A DNA stretch of 64,000 nucleotides, from assembly GCF_042681745.1 (NCBI RefSeq), contig NZ_JBHUGF010000006.1, positions 1-64,000 on the forward strand. Direction: 5' to 3'. Origin of the DNA: Saccharibacillus nicotianae (GTDB lineage Bacteria > Bacillota > Bacilli > Paenibacillales > Paenibacillaceae). Shown here one piece after another: positions 42,201 to 49,493 of this stretch; position 1 is the stretch's first letter, and each line of letters begins with the position of its first letter. The notes under the pieces were generated by a model. It was given only the letters and a program-made list of their open reading frames with translations. It ran no database searches and had not been told where the DNA came from. Made by a program: the position numbers and the translations under genes.

Positions 42201-43208
42201 ACCCATATTTGGAATACTACCTGCTGGCATGACAACATGCACTTTAGCATAAATAACCGTGTTGTTTTGAGATAATGAGTCCGCTTCAAATTGTACAAGA
42301 CGTGTATTGGATGCTGTATCGGAAGAGATCAATCCTACATCGGTGTAGATTCCATCTTTATCGATATCAGTCTGTAATGCTTTGATCCAACTGCTCTGAT
42401 TCAAGGTCAATTGAATATACTTTTTACTTCCATTGGTAATCAATTTGGCTGGCTTTTGTAGATAATTATCCATCATAGATGTTTCGTTCGTTCCATCTTT
42501 TAATACTGTATATGCAATAGAGGTCTCCGTTCCTGTAGCAGGTTTAACTGTAGTTACAGGAGGTGTTTTGTCTATAACTTTCAAAGTGGAAGGATCAAGT
42601 GTTAAGCGTTCATTATAAGAAGAATCGTTAAATGTATATGCAATATTGATTTCTTTAGATAGATCATATACGTCAAAAGAAACCGTTCCTTTTGTGGTAC
42701 TTCCATCGTTTAAAGTCACTTTTGCCTCTTGTGTCTGATCGCTCTGAGTCGCTTTAAATTGAGTAAATAAGTAAGCATTTTCACTTGCAAATAAGAAATG
42801 GTATTGACCGTTTTTAATAATCATTTGTCCTGGAGTAGTCGCATTAGATGCGTATTTAAAAATATTTGAAGCAACCACTTTTCCGGAAGCATTGGTACGT
42901 GTAACCTGGTAAGCAATCGTATATTCGCCATCTGCATAAGTATCGTAAGTAGCAGTAGTGACCGAATTTTGATTCGATTGTACTGTAAATAGTGGTTTCT
43001 CTGGTGCAGGGGTTGGTGCTGGACTTGATGTTGTGGACGTAGTGTCCGAAGAGGAATACGTATCGTCAGTTACGCTTGATCCTGAAGTACTGCTGGATGA
43101 AGGGCTTAATTCTTCTGCAAAAATAGCCGATACTGTCGGGGATACCAACGATAACATCATCAAAAATACAGTACATACTATCAAATAAGTTCTAAATTGC
43201 CTTTTCAA
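39213..43208 (-). CDS. Secreted protein with nine NEAT-like domains
   Basis: The 1331-residue protein has a signal peptide (cleavage near residue 28-31), a Ser/Thr/Pro-rich linker to about 70 and nine NEAT-like domains: 92-212, 228-354, 358-478, 490-612, 625-748, 768-884, 906-1040, 1056-1175 and 1210-1326. Domains 2, 3, 4, 5, 6 and 9 keep the YxxxY heme-iron motif (for example YDQWY 338, YEADY 463, YDHTY 870, YDHWY 1313) and the S-x-M-x-x-Y lip. Domains 1, 7 and 8 lack the tyrosine pair. The protein ends right after domain 9 without LPXTG, SLH or membrane tail. It probably strips and relays heme outside the cell. TTG start, AGGGGG 10 bases upstream. Confidence 0.9.
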   Translation of the reverse strand: MKRQFRTYLIVCTVFLMMLSLVSPTVSAIFAEELSPSSSSTSGSSVTDDTYSSSDTTSTTSSPAPTPAPEKPLFTVQSNQNSVTTATYDTYADGEYTIAYQVTRTNASGKVVASNIFKYASNATTPGQMIIKNGQYHFLFASENAYLFTQFKATQSDQTQEAKVTLNDGSTTKGTVSFDVYDLSKEINIAYTFNDSSYNERLTLDPSTLKVIDKTPPVTTVKPATGTETSIAYTVLKDGTNETSMMDNYLQKPAKLITNGSKKYIQLTLNQSSWIKALQTDIDKDGIYTDVGLISSDTASNTRLVQFEADSLSQNNTVIYAKVHVVMPAGSIPNMGAYDQWYTVQFHFDKASIPLTLADGQYSLKVATLKEKTDDSSSMANYFGNPATIVAKDGQYKVIMNIVKDSSVITSLKTESNEVLTETTIVSADSTANTRIVTFPIDSLEQIVKAQVHIKTAYAGSVYEADYPIRFKFDTTSIAPVILPVPDSSTNINYQVFKDNSSEISVMDKYVVKPATLITKDEKKYIQLTLKNSAWIKSLQVDGNGGKNYTDVTVISTDSVANTRVIQFEVNHLSKANPVLNAYTHVVIPPEFELNYDHYYTIQFKFDETQLPEPTTPTVPTPVVLENGTYRIPMSTLKSTSDAVSTMGNYFDSNVTLTAIDGNYQATLKVIKDSSVITAFKTDQNGTLTDTQIISEDTTNNTRIVTFPVTNLSSPLHAQVHIKTAYAGSVYEADYPIRLQFDLANMTVVPGTPEEPTTPTVPTNPTEVADGKYSASFIAYKFKEKEVSVMNEYVLHPATVIKRGGKLYVQITLKESDWIKTFKVGGTDAQVISTSGNQRVVQFAVKDLSETIVVNTHVVVPGLEIGGVTYDHTYNVDFKFGSLGSYEEPKDSATTTPIIPLDYDKLSNGKYKMPFQVVVPNSASGAISPVQRFLAKDQPAQFVVENDQRYVFVTLQDAKEVKTLRVSENGTYQDAEVTATDEQANTKTVRFSVADFKKNIPAQLVTTSGVSIASTSADNENANETIYDFEFKFDTANVTKDNTDSTAVTEKGNNNIADGEYTASYRILQNGSEQDSVLTDYVDQTAHLTAKEGKVYATITINNSQAVPKFQTDFAGKYTDPTMVTATSNARTVTFEVPNLDQKLSIFSQVSIPDQYMNNEKIGGQIIFDRNTLQADRVEEAVTAPVQDTQPTVSTPPSNPITEVQATPEQKYTIAYKVYKNQSGELSVMNDYVDKKATLIEKDGKTFAQITLDKSSWMPVLQVKQNGTLQDVEVISTSGDQRVVQFEVNDLSQKISAYTHVIVPGLVIGGVAYDHWYTVQFQFDLSSKKKQ

Positions 43209-43237
43209 AGTTCATAATCCCCCTGTGAATAAAATAG

Positions 43238-43269
43238 ACTTCTCTGGAACATAACTGCTCCAGAGAAGT
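43238..43269 (-). other. Intercistronic hairpin upstream of the nine-NEAT gene
   Basis: ACTTCTCTGGA and TCCAGAGAAGT form a perfect 11-bp stem with a 10-base loop on the minus strand, followed by CTATTTTATTC. The short T-rich tail could allow partial termination, so more of the small NEAT proteins than of the giant one would be made. Confidence 0.7.
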
Positions 43270-43310
43270 GCGTTGTGTTTGGACATACTCTCTACATTAG
43301 CGAAGATAAT

Positions 43311-43802
43311 TTAGATGCTATCTTCGTCAAACAAATATTGCACTGTATACGTATGGTCGTAAGGAACACCAGCAATTTCAGCAGGAACCACAACATGAAT
43401 TTGCGCGTTCACTTTAGCAGATAAGTTGCTAACAGGGAATTCAAATGTTTTGGTATCGCCGCTTGTTGTTGTCGTTGCTTCTACATACGTACCATTTTGT
43501 TGTGTTTTAAAAGATTTGATCCAGTCCTTGTGCTTCAATGTCACTTTGACTTTAGCTACACCGTTTGTAACAACAAGAGTCGCTGGTTTGACAGAGTACT
43601 CGGAGCTATCCATATACGAAGCATTGTTAGTGCCATCTGCATAGACGATGTAATCGATAGAATAAGTACCATTAGGAATTGCTGCATGTGCAGATTTTGC
43701 TGCAAATGGAGACAACCCTACCAATACCAAAGCCGCCATAACCAACATCATTACTACTTTTTGAAATGAAAATTTTTCTACTGTATTCATCATCATATTC
43801 AT
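43311..43802 (-). CDS. Secreted single-NEAT hemophore (third of three)
   Basis: Started at ATG 43802 (AAAGAGG 8 bases upstream) the protein has 163 residues. The signal peptide ends AAKSAHA, and one NEAT domain runs from about residue 42 to the end. The domain opens with IPNGTYSIDYIVYADG; the heme lip region is SYMDSSEYSVKPATL, three residues longer than in its neighbours, and the ligand motif is YDHTY. It has no cell-wall anchor and would be a free hemophore similar in size to IsdX1 of B. anthracis. It lies between another NEAT gene and a hairpin preceding the nine-NEAT gene. Confidence 0.88.
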   Translation of the reverse strand: MNMMMNTVEKFSFQKVVMMLVMAALVLVGLSPFAAKSAHAAIPNGTYSIDYIVYADGTNNASYMDSSEYSVKPATLVVTNGVAKVKVTLKHKDWIKSFKTQQNGTYVEATTTTSGDTKTFEFPVSNLSAKVNAQIHVVVPAEIAGVPYDHTYTVQYLFDEDSI

Positions 43803-43919
43803 CGATATATCCTCTTTTCTACAGGTAATGGTGTAAATAATTGAAGCCATACGTCTAACCATTCATGCCAATCCGTACTCATCTATCGCACCCCAATGCC
43901 AACAGAATAGCGTGATAAA

Positions 43920-44402
43920 TTAAATACTGTCTGTATCAAATTGCAGTTGTACATTATATTTACCTGTGTAATTAATAACAGGAATTTTGATCTCTGCATA
44001 AGCGTTCACTTTGCTGTCTAGGTTAGCTATAGGAAATTCTACTACTCTTGTGTTGGCAGAAGTATCTGTACTTACAACAGTCGTATCTACCAGTTGTCCA
44101 TTTTGTTCTACTTTGAATGCTGTAATTAAATTACTGCTTTTAATGGTTAAACGAACAGTATTTACACCATTGACTACGGTTACTGTAGCCGGCTTCACTA
44201 CATAGCTATCTAGACGAGACGTATTGTCTGTTCCATCTGCCAATACTTTGTAATCTACACTGTATGTGCCATTTGCTAGAGCCGCATGTGCAGATTTAGA
44301 AGATAATGGAGCCAATACTGCAAACACTAAAGCTGCCATAATCAAAATCATCAATACCTTTTTAACATCCATTTTCTCCATACGGTTCATTACTGCGTTC
44401 AT
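43920..44402 (-). CDS. Secreted single-NEAT hemophore (second of three)
   Basis: The 160-residue protein has a signal peptide ending SSKSAHA and one NEAT domain. The lip reads TSRLDSYVVKPATV, with Leu in place of the usual Met. The beta-hairpin tyrosine pair is YTGKY instead of YDHxY. It ends at FDTDSI without anchor. AAGGAGAG lies 9 bases before the ATG. The signal peptide is very similar to that of the next gene (43311), indicating tandem duplication. The 117-base gap to that gene holds no clear structure. Confidence 0.88.
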   Translation of the reverse strand: MNAVMNRMEKMDVKKVLMILIMAALVFAVLAPLSSKSAHAALANGTYSVDYKVLADGTDNTSRLDSYVVKPATVTVVNGVNTVRLTIKSSNLITAFKVEQNGQLVDTTVVSTDTSANTRVVEFPIANLDSKVNAYAEIKIPVINYTGKYNVQLQFDTDSI

Positions 44403-44433
44403 GATTCAACACTCTCCTTATTATTGTTTGATT

Positions 44434-44910
44434 TTATTTTTTGATCGCCTTAATACTTTTTTGATCTAAAGCTAAGCGAATCGTATAGTCATGATCATAA
44501 TTGTACGAACTCACTGTTACGTGAATTTTAGAAATAATAGGATTTTTGAGATCAGCAATTGGGAATTGCACAATTCTCGTATCCTTTTTGCTATTGCTTT
44601 GAATCACTTTCGTATCCACGATCTTCCCTTTGTATTTCACTTTGAATTGCGTTGTCCACTCACTATGATTGAGTTGTACCTGCATCGTCATTTTTCCATT
44701 CTTTACATATAACTTGGCAGGTTTCTCAAAGTAATCATTTGCCATCGAGACTGAGTTATTTTCCGCTTTTAATACGTCGTACTTGAGCGTATATGTACCG
44801 TTAGCCAATTTGGAAGAAGCCGCTTGTGTAGTATGAACAGGCGTTATTCCTATCACAAAAAGACTAATCATCAAGATAGAAAGTATTATTACGGAATAGC
44901 GTTTATACAT
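44434..44910 (-). CDS. Secreted single-NEAT protein, first gene of the heme operon
   Basis: From ATG 44910 the protein has 158 residues. It has a signal peptide (VIILSILMISLFVIGITPVHTTQA) and a NEAT domain with NGTYTLKYDVLKAENNSVSMANDYFEKPAKL and the ligand motif YDHDY. The domain is strongly basic at its C-terminus (SIKAIKK), unlike the other two. The ribosome site AGGGGG is 11 bases upstream; a TTG at 44940 has no site. A Fur-box-like sequence lies 38 bases before the ATG. Confidence 0.86.
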   Translation of the reverse strand: MYKRYSVIILSILMISLFVIGITPVHTTQAASSKLANGTYTLKYDVLKAENNSVSMANDYFEKPAKLYVKNGKMTMQVQLNHSEWTTQFKVKYKGKIVDTKVIQSNSKKDTRIVQFPIADLKNPIISKIHVTVSSYNYDHDYTIRLALDQKSIKAIKK

Positions 44911-44947
44911 ATGGACCGCATTCCCCCTACAATATTCCAAATTTAAA

Positions 44948-44962
44948 TGATTATCATTCTCA
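44948..44962 (-). promoter_or_regulatory. Fur-box-like operator of the NEAT operon
   Basis: On the minus strand TGAGAATGATAATCA matches the 7-1-7 Fur box TGATAATnATTATCA at most positions. It is 38 bases upstream of the first NEAT gene. Iron repression by Fur is therefore expected. Confidence 0.75.
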
Positions 44963-45212
44963 ATTAAGAGTAAAAAAATAAGCTCTTTACGAGCGATTTA
45001 TTCTCTCCTTTCACGATAAAAGATCGCAAAACAAAGTGGATACAACTCCGATATTAGAGCAACCTTCCAGTGCTTGTCAATACGTTAATATCATCATAAA
45101 ATCTGTGATATATGAATTTTAACTTTCTTTTTTCAAATTCCTTTTCCTATATATGTCTCCAAATTCGATATGTCATTCATCCCAAAATTTAGCTAAAATA
45201 TTTTATTTTCAA

Positions 45213-45241
45213 TTGACAATTCAAATGATATTAATTATCAT
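45213..45241 (+). promoter_or_regulatory. Promoter of the second heme importer with embedded Fur box
   Basis: TTGACA (45213-45218), a 17-bp spacer and TATCAT (45236-45241) form a sigma-A promoter. The Fur box TGATATTAATTATCA (45226-45240) covers the spacer and the -10, so bound Fur would block polymerase. The rest of the 393-base divergent region (44911-45303) holds the second Fur box and the operator at 44948. Confidence 0.85.
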
Positions 45242-45256
45242 TTAGATAGAATTAAT

Positions 45257-45271
45257 TGAAAATGATTATCA
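45257..45271 (+). promoter_or_regulatory. Second Fur box of the plus-strand heme operon
   Basis: TGAAAATGATTATCA differs from TGATAATGATTATCA at one position. It lies just downstream of the promoter and 33 bases before the ATG of the substrate-binding protein gene. Confidence 0.8.
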
Positions 45272-45303
45272 TTTGCAACAAGGATAGTTATAGGAGGATA
45301 CTC

Positions 45304-46272
45304 ATGAAATCATCATTGCTCTGGTCGTCTGCATTGCTCTTATTGGCAGTCACCGGATGTAGTTCATCATCAGCAACGAATGTTACTACTCCTTCTGCCA
45401 ATGCTGCTACCACACAACAGGCCTCCATCACAATCACAGATTTTGCCAAAAGACAGATCTCGCTGACTCAGACCCCACAACGTATTGTTGCACTCAGCAA
45501 TGGTGATATGGATATTATCTATGCGCTAGGTGGAACGGTAGTCGGTCGACCCAATTCTAATGGCCCTGCTGTTGTAAGTGCTGCTGAACAAGTAGAACAA
45601 ATCGGTTCAACACATGAAGTTGATCTGGAAAAGATTACTTTTTTACAACCTGATGTAGTGCTTGGAAATTATCCAATGAATGAAAAAGATATCCCTGCGA
45701 TTGAAGGTATTGGTTCTAAGCTGATCTTAACAGGAGCTAACTCGATCCAAGACATACAGGCTCAAATTACATTGTTTGGACAACTATTGCAACAAGAAAC
45801 CAAAGCCAAACAACTCAATCAAAAGATACAGGATCATATCAAACAATTAAGCCAATCTGCTTCTACAGCTCCTAAACCTAATGTATTGCTTGTCTATGGA
45901 GCACCGGGAACATATATGGCGGCTCTGCCTAATTCATTAAGCGGGAATATCCTCGAAGTAGCAGGTGGTCGTAATATCGCTGCTGATCTACCCGGTCTAC
46001 AAAATTTTCCACAGTATGCACAGCTCAATACAGAACAAGTGGTACAAGCGAATCCTGATTACATTATGATCATGACTCATGGGAATACTGATGAAGTGAA
46101 AGCTGGCTTTTTGAAAGAAATGCAAAATAATCCGGCATGGAACAGTATCAAAGCAGTACAGAACAATGCTGTCGAAGTACTTCCATCTCATCTATTCGGT
46201 ACCAATCCTGGAACGAAAGTCACTGATGCTTTGGACTTGATTCATCAAGCATTGTACCCGGAACGTTCGTAA
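45304..46272 (+). CDS. Heme-binding lipoprotein of the second ABC importer
   Basis: Started at ATG 45304 (AGGAGG 6 bases upstream) the protein has 322 residues with lipobox LAVTGC (Cys 19) and a Ser/Thr/Ala-rich linker. A class III binding-protein fold follows: PQRIVALSNGDMDIIYALGG, LQPDVVLGNYP, the long backbone helix, and VLLVYGAPGTYMAALPNSLSGNILEVAGGRNIA. The segment IMIMTHGNTDEVKAGF parallels the histidine-bearing segment of the IsdE-like protein at 38219. The gene heads an operon ending in a heme monooxygenase, so heme is the probable ligand. Confidence 0.85.
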   Translation: MKSSLLWSSALLLLAVTGCSSSSATNVTTPSANAATTQQASITITDFAKRQISLTQTPQRIVALSNGDMDIIYALGGTVVGRPNSNGPAVVSAAEQVEQIGSTHEVDLEKITFLQPDVVLGNYPMNEKDIPAIEGIGSKLILTGANSIQDIQAQITLFGQLLQQETKAKQLNQKIQDHIKQLSQSASTAPKPNVLLVYGAPGTYMAALPNSLSGNILEVAGGRNIAADLPGLQNFPQYAQLNTEQVVQANPDYIMIMTHGNTDEVKAGFLKEMQNNPAWNSIKAVQNNAVEVLPSHLFGTNPGTKVTDALDLIHQALYPERS

Positions 46273-46273
46273 G

Positions 46274-47278
46274 ATGAACAAACAACAACGTAACCGCAGA
46301 CGATGGCTTGTTGCTATTATTCTGCCTTTGTTATCGATTATTGCTTGTCTATATGGTATTTTATACGGCTCGATTTCTATTCCACTGAGTGAAGTAATTC
46401 CAATCTTATGGGGACAGGAGCCATCTGCATATCGTACAATTTTGATCGATTTGCGATTGCCGCGTGTGATGATTGGTTGGTTGGTCGGAGCTTGTCTGGC
46501 TACTGCCGGAGCACTATTACAAGGCGTGATGAAAAATCCGTTAGCTGATCCAGGCATTATCGGAGTGTCTGCTGGTGGTGGAATTACAGCGATGATCACG
46601 ATGGTGATGTTGCCACAATTAAGTTATTTGCTTCCGATAACTGCTTTTTTAGGCGCTTTTGTTACAGCCGTATTGATCTATCTACTAGCATGGGATCGCG
46701 GTGCTTCACCTGTGAAAATCATTCTGGCGGGTGTCGCTGTTAATGCTCTACTAGGTGCATTAACCAACGGAATCATGGTGATTTACAGTGATCGGGTACA
46801 AGCTGTTCTTCCGTGGTTATCCGGTGGACTGAATGGACGAAGCTGGTATCATCTTGAATTTATGGCTCCTTATGCGATATGCGGGTTGATCCTGTCTTTA
46901 TTTGCGATCAAGCCTGCCAATCTATTATTACTTGGCGATGATGCTGCTCAATTGTTGGGGCAACGGGTCGAAATGAATCGATTGCTTATTATTTTATTGT
47001 CGGCTTTTCTAGCAGGAGCTGCGGTGAGTGTAGCAGGGTTAGTAGGATTTGTGGGGCTGGTTGTTCCGCATATGATCCGGCTGATGATTGGAGAAGATTA
47101 TCGCTTTCTGCTCCCCTTCTCGATTATTGGTGGTGGCACACTGGTTGTTTTTGCGGATACGGTAGCACGTTCATGGTTCGGATCGATAGAATTGCCAGTT
47201 GGGATTTTGCTTGCTGTCATCGGAGCACCATTCTTTTTATTCCTGCTAAAACGAAAAGGGAGGTTGGGTCTATCATGA
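46274..47278 (+). CDS. FecCD-family permease of the second heme importer
   Basis: The 334-residue protein shows ten predicted helices and FecCD motifs: LRLPRVMIGWLVGACLATAGALLQGVMKNPLADPGIIGVSAGGG and VAGLVGFVGLVVPHMIRLMIG. It starts 1 base after the stop of the lipoprotein gene and overlaps the ATPase gene by 4 bases. It is related to, but clearly diverged from, the permease at 37130. Confidence 0.88.
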   Translation: MNKQQRNRRRWLVAIILPLLSIIACLYGILYGSISIPLSEVIPILWGQEPSAYRTILIDLRLPRVMIGWLVGACLATAGALLQGVMKNPLADPGIIGVSAGGGITAMITMVMLPQLSYLLPITAFLGAFVTAVLIYLLAWDRGASPVKIILAGVAVNALLGALTNGIMVIYSDRVQAVLPWLSGGLNGRSWYHLEFMAPYAICGLILSLFAIKPANLLLLGDDAAQLLGQRVEMNRLLIILLSAFLAGAAVSVAGLVGFVGLVVPHMIRLMIGEDYRFLLPFSIIGGGTLVVFADTVARSWFGSIELPVGILLAVIGAPFFLFLLKRKGRLGLS

Positions 47279-48105
47279 TACAGTCGATTCACCCTTCTAC
47301 GATTGCAGCAGCGATTGAAGGCAAGCAACTTTGTCTCGATAATGGACATTTTCGCCTGAACCAGATCGATATTGCTCTTCCCAAAGGTCAATTAACAGCG
47401 ATTGTCGGCCCTAATGGTTCTGGCAAATCTACCTTATTACGACTTCTCACAAGACTTCTCAAGCCAGACCAGGGGCAAGTACATATTGGAGATCGTGAGA
47501 TTACCGATTATTCTCTACGTGAACTATCAACAACAATTACGATGTTAACCCAAATGAAAGACATGCTTCCTCAATTGACTGTATATGAACTGGTTGCTTA
47601 TGGTCGATCACCTTATAAAAGAAGCTGGCATACCTCTGCTAATGCAACAGATACAGCTATGATCGATCAGGTGATGCACTGGACAGGGATTGAACAATAT
47701 CGAGATCGCATGTTCCATACTTTATCAGGAGGTGAACAACAGCGTACACGAATAGCAATGGCACTGGCTCAACAGACTGACATTTTACTACTGGATGAAC
47801 CGACTACATTTCTCGATATTGCACATCAATTTGAAGTCATGGATATGCTAAAACGGATTAATATGCAATCTGGATTAACCATTGTCATGGTATTACATGA
47901 TCTGCAACAAGCAGTTGCTTATTGTGATTATATGATTGCCCTCAAGCAAGGCCAAGTCGCTACGTCCGGTATTCCACAGCAGATTCTTACTACTGAATTT
48001 ATCCAAGACATTTATCATATGCAAGCTCAAATTAAATTTGAGGGTGGTTATCCTGTGATTTTACCTGTAATCCCCCATCATCAATCAGGAGGTCATTTGA
48101 CATGA
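47275..48105 (+). CDS. ATPase of the second heme importer
   Basis: From ATG 47275, overlapping the permease stop, the protein has 276 residues. It has Walker A GPNGSGKST, signature LSGGEQQRTR, Walker B ILLLDEPT and HDLQQA switch. A longer open frame to 47173 lies inside the permease gene and has no ribosome site. The stop overlaps the start of the monooxygenase gene by 4 bases. Confidence 0.88.
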   Translation: MIQSIHPSTIAAAIEGKQLCLDNGHFRLNQIDIALPKGQLTAIVGPNGSGKSTLLRLLTRLLKPDQGQVHIGDREITDYSLRELSTTITMLTQMKDMLPQLTVYELVAYGRSPYKRSWHTSANATDTAMIDQVMHWTGIEQYRDRMFHTLSGGEQQRTRIAMALAQQTDILLLDEPTTFLDIAHQFEVMDMLKRINMQSGLTIVMVLHDLQQAVAYCDYMIALKQGQVATSGIPQQILTTEFIQDIYHMQAQIKFEGGYPVILPVIPHHQSGGHLT

Positions 48106-48437
48106 TTATTGTAACGAACACTTCTAAATTAACTAAAGGTAGTGCACACTTATTGGTAGAGCGTTTTGACAAAGTTGGCAAAGTCGAATACATGAACGGT
48201 TTTCTAGGGCTTGAAGTGTTAGTCAATCAAAATAGCAAAGAGTTTGAAGAAGTAACGATCAGCACGCGTTGGGAATCGAAAGAAGCTTTTCAAGGATGGA
48301 CCAAAAGTGAAGCATTCCGCGAATCCCATGCTCATGGCTCTACACCGGATTATATTATCGAAAATAAAATTTCCTTTTATGATGTAAAGATTGTTCGTGA
48401 TCCTCTTTCCTCTTCCAATGATCAAGCTGTCGTTTAA
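48102..48437 (+). CDS. isdG: IsdG/HmoA-type heme-degrading monooxygenase
   Basis: The 111-residue protein has the antibiotic-biosynthesis-monooxygenase (dimeric alpha-beta barrel) fold of IsdG. The catalytic triad is visible as N6 (TNTSKL), W66 (FQGWTKS) and H76 (RESHAHG), each one position before N7, W67 and H77 of S. aureus IsdG. It opens imported heme to release iron, with a staphylobilin- or mycobilin-like product. Its ATG overlaps the ATPase stop, tying it to import. This is the only heme oxygenase visible in the locus. Confidence 0.9.
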   Translation: MIIVTNTSKLTKGSAHLLVERFDKVGKVEYMNGFLGLEVLVNQNSKEFEEVTISTRWESKEAFQGWTKSEAFRESHAHGSTPDYIIENKISFYDVKIVRDPLSSSNDQAVV

Positions 48438-48490
48438 ATATCATATTATTACGTTTATACAATCAAGATCATTATGAATGATGTACTCCA

Positions 48491-48523
48491 AACAACCCTC
48501 GCGATTATCGAAGGGTTGTTTTT
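48491..48523 (+). terminator. Terminator of the isdG operon
   Basis: AACAACCCT and AGGGTTGTT form the stem, with an inner CGAT/ATCG pairing, followed by a T-rich tract on the plus strand. Confidence 0.88.
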
Positions 48524-48611
48524 GATTTGTTTTCGTAAGAGTGATTACGTTATATTTAAAAGCATATAGTACTTAGATACATACTTGATATGATAAAGGA
48601 GCAGGATATTG

Positions 48612-49370
48612 ATGAGTTCAGAACTACTAAATTATTTGCAACCGTATAATCCATTATCTATAGAAGCAAAAAAGATAACTTTTCCGATTCAAGCTCAAGA
48701 ACAATTTTATTCATTGCTTGTGATAGCCGGTGATAATATCGAGGAAATGATAGAAGATACACTGGATGATTATGATTCGATCACCGATTATGTTGAGCAA
48801 CAGTTAGAGCAGATGCAACAGATGACTACACTAGATACCTTTAGACAATTAGTGAGTAATCAACTGCTGGATACGGAGCTAGCGGAACAAGTGGAACAGA
48901 TAAATCGTATCGATTGGACATCATTGTACGAGATGTATAGCAAGCTATGGGAAGGAAATTCTTTATTGGATGAACAATTGGTTCCAAATCAAGTGAATTC
49001 TTTGGTATCTCATCTACAGACTGCAAGTGAAGAAGCAGACGAATGGATTGAACTACCTTTGCCAACAGGCAAAGAATATATCGCTCCGTTGATTATTCCG
49101 ATGGGTGGATTCAATGAATGTCCTGCTCCTATCCTTCAAGCTTCTGTATTCCAATACTGGCATCATAAATATCATGCTATCCCTGTAGTGGTTGGTGAAA
49201 GTATGTGGATTCTACAAGTGTCGACTAAACCATCTACTAACGAAGAAGCGTTATTGCTAGCTCAAGAGCATTTTATATTCTGTTCTTATGTATTGGAATC
49301 TTTTGATTCGATAGGACAGTATGCTACTTATCTTCTAGAACAAGATATCTGGTATTTCTGGTGGGATTAA
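48612..49370 (+). CDS. DUF4253-domain protein
   Basis: The 252-residue protein has an acidic, helical N-terminal two thirds. The C-terminal DUF4253 domain reads WHHKYHAIPVVVGESMWILQVSTKPSTNEEALLLAQEHFIFCSYVL, ending in WYFWWD. The family is widespread in soil bacteria, without known function and often near polymorphic-toxin or SMI1-type immunity genes. No toxin is visible here. ATG 48612 has AAGGAGC about 9 bases upstream. Confidence 0.8.
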   Translation: MSSELLNYLQPYNPLSIEAKKITFPIQAQEQFYSLLVIAGDNIEEMIEDTLDDYDSITDYVEQQLEQMQQMTTLDTFRQLVSNQLLDTELAEQVEQINRIDWTSLYEMYSKLWEGNSLLDEQLVPNQVNSLVSHLQTASEEADEWIELPLPTGKEYIAPLIIPMGGFNECPAPILQASVFQYWHHKYHAIPVVVGESMWILQVSTKPSTNEEALLLAQEHFIFCSYVLESFDSIGQYATYLLEQDIWYFWWD

Positions 49371-49493
49371 GAATCCGTAAATCATACCTGTCTCTTTTGG
49401 GGTACAATATGAAGATGGCAGTTTATTAAATGTAAAACAAATGGCTATTGCTAGAACAGTCATTTGATTCCTAAGGAGGGTATCTACAGTATT

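Noticed and set aside
39213..44910. Cell-wall sorting signals in the NEAT proteins
   Set aside because: None of the four proteins has LPXTG/NPQTN-type motifs, a C-terminal hydrophobic segment or SLH repeats; each ends right after its last NEAT domain or a short basic tail.
46192..46599. 135-residue open frame on the minus strand inside the heme lipoprotein and permease genes
   Set aside because: It is antisense to two well-supported genes, has no ribosome site and shows no family features.
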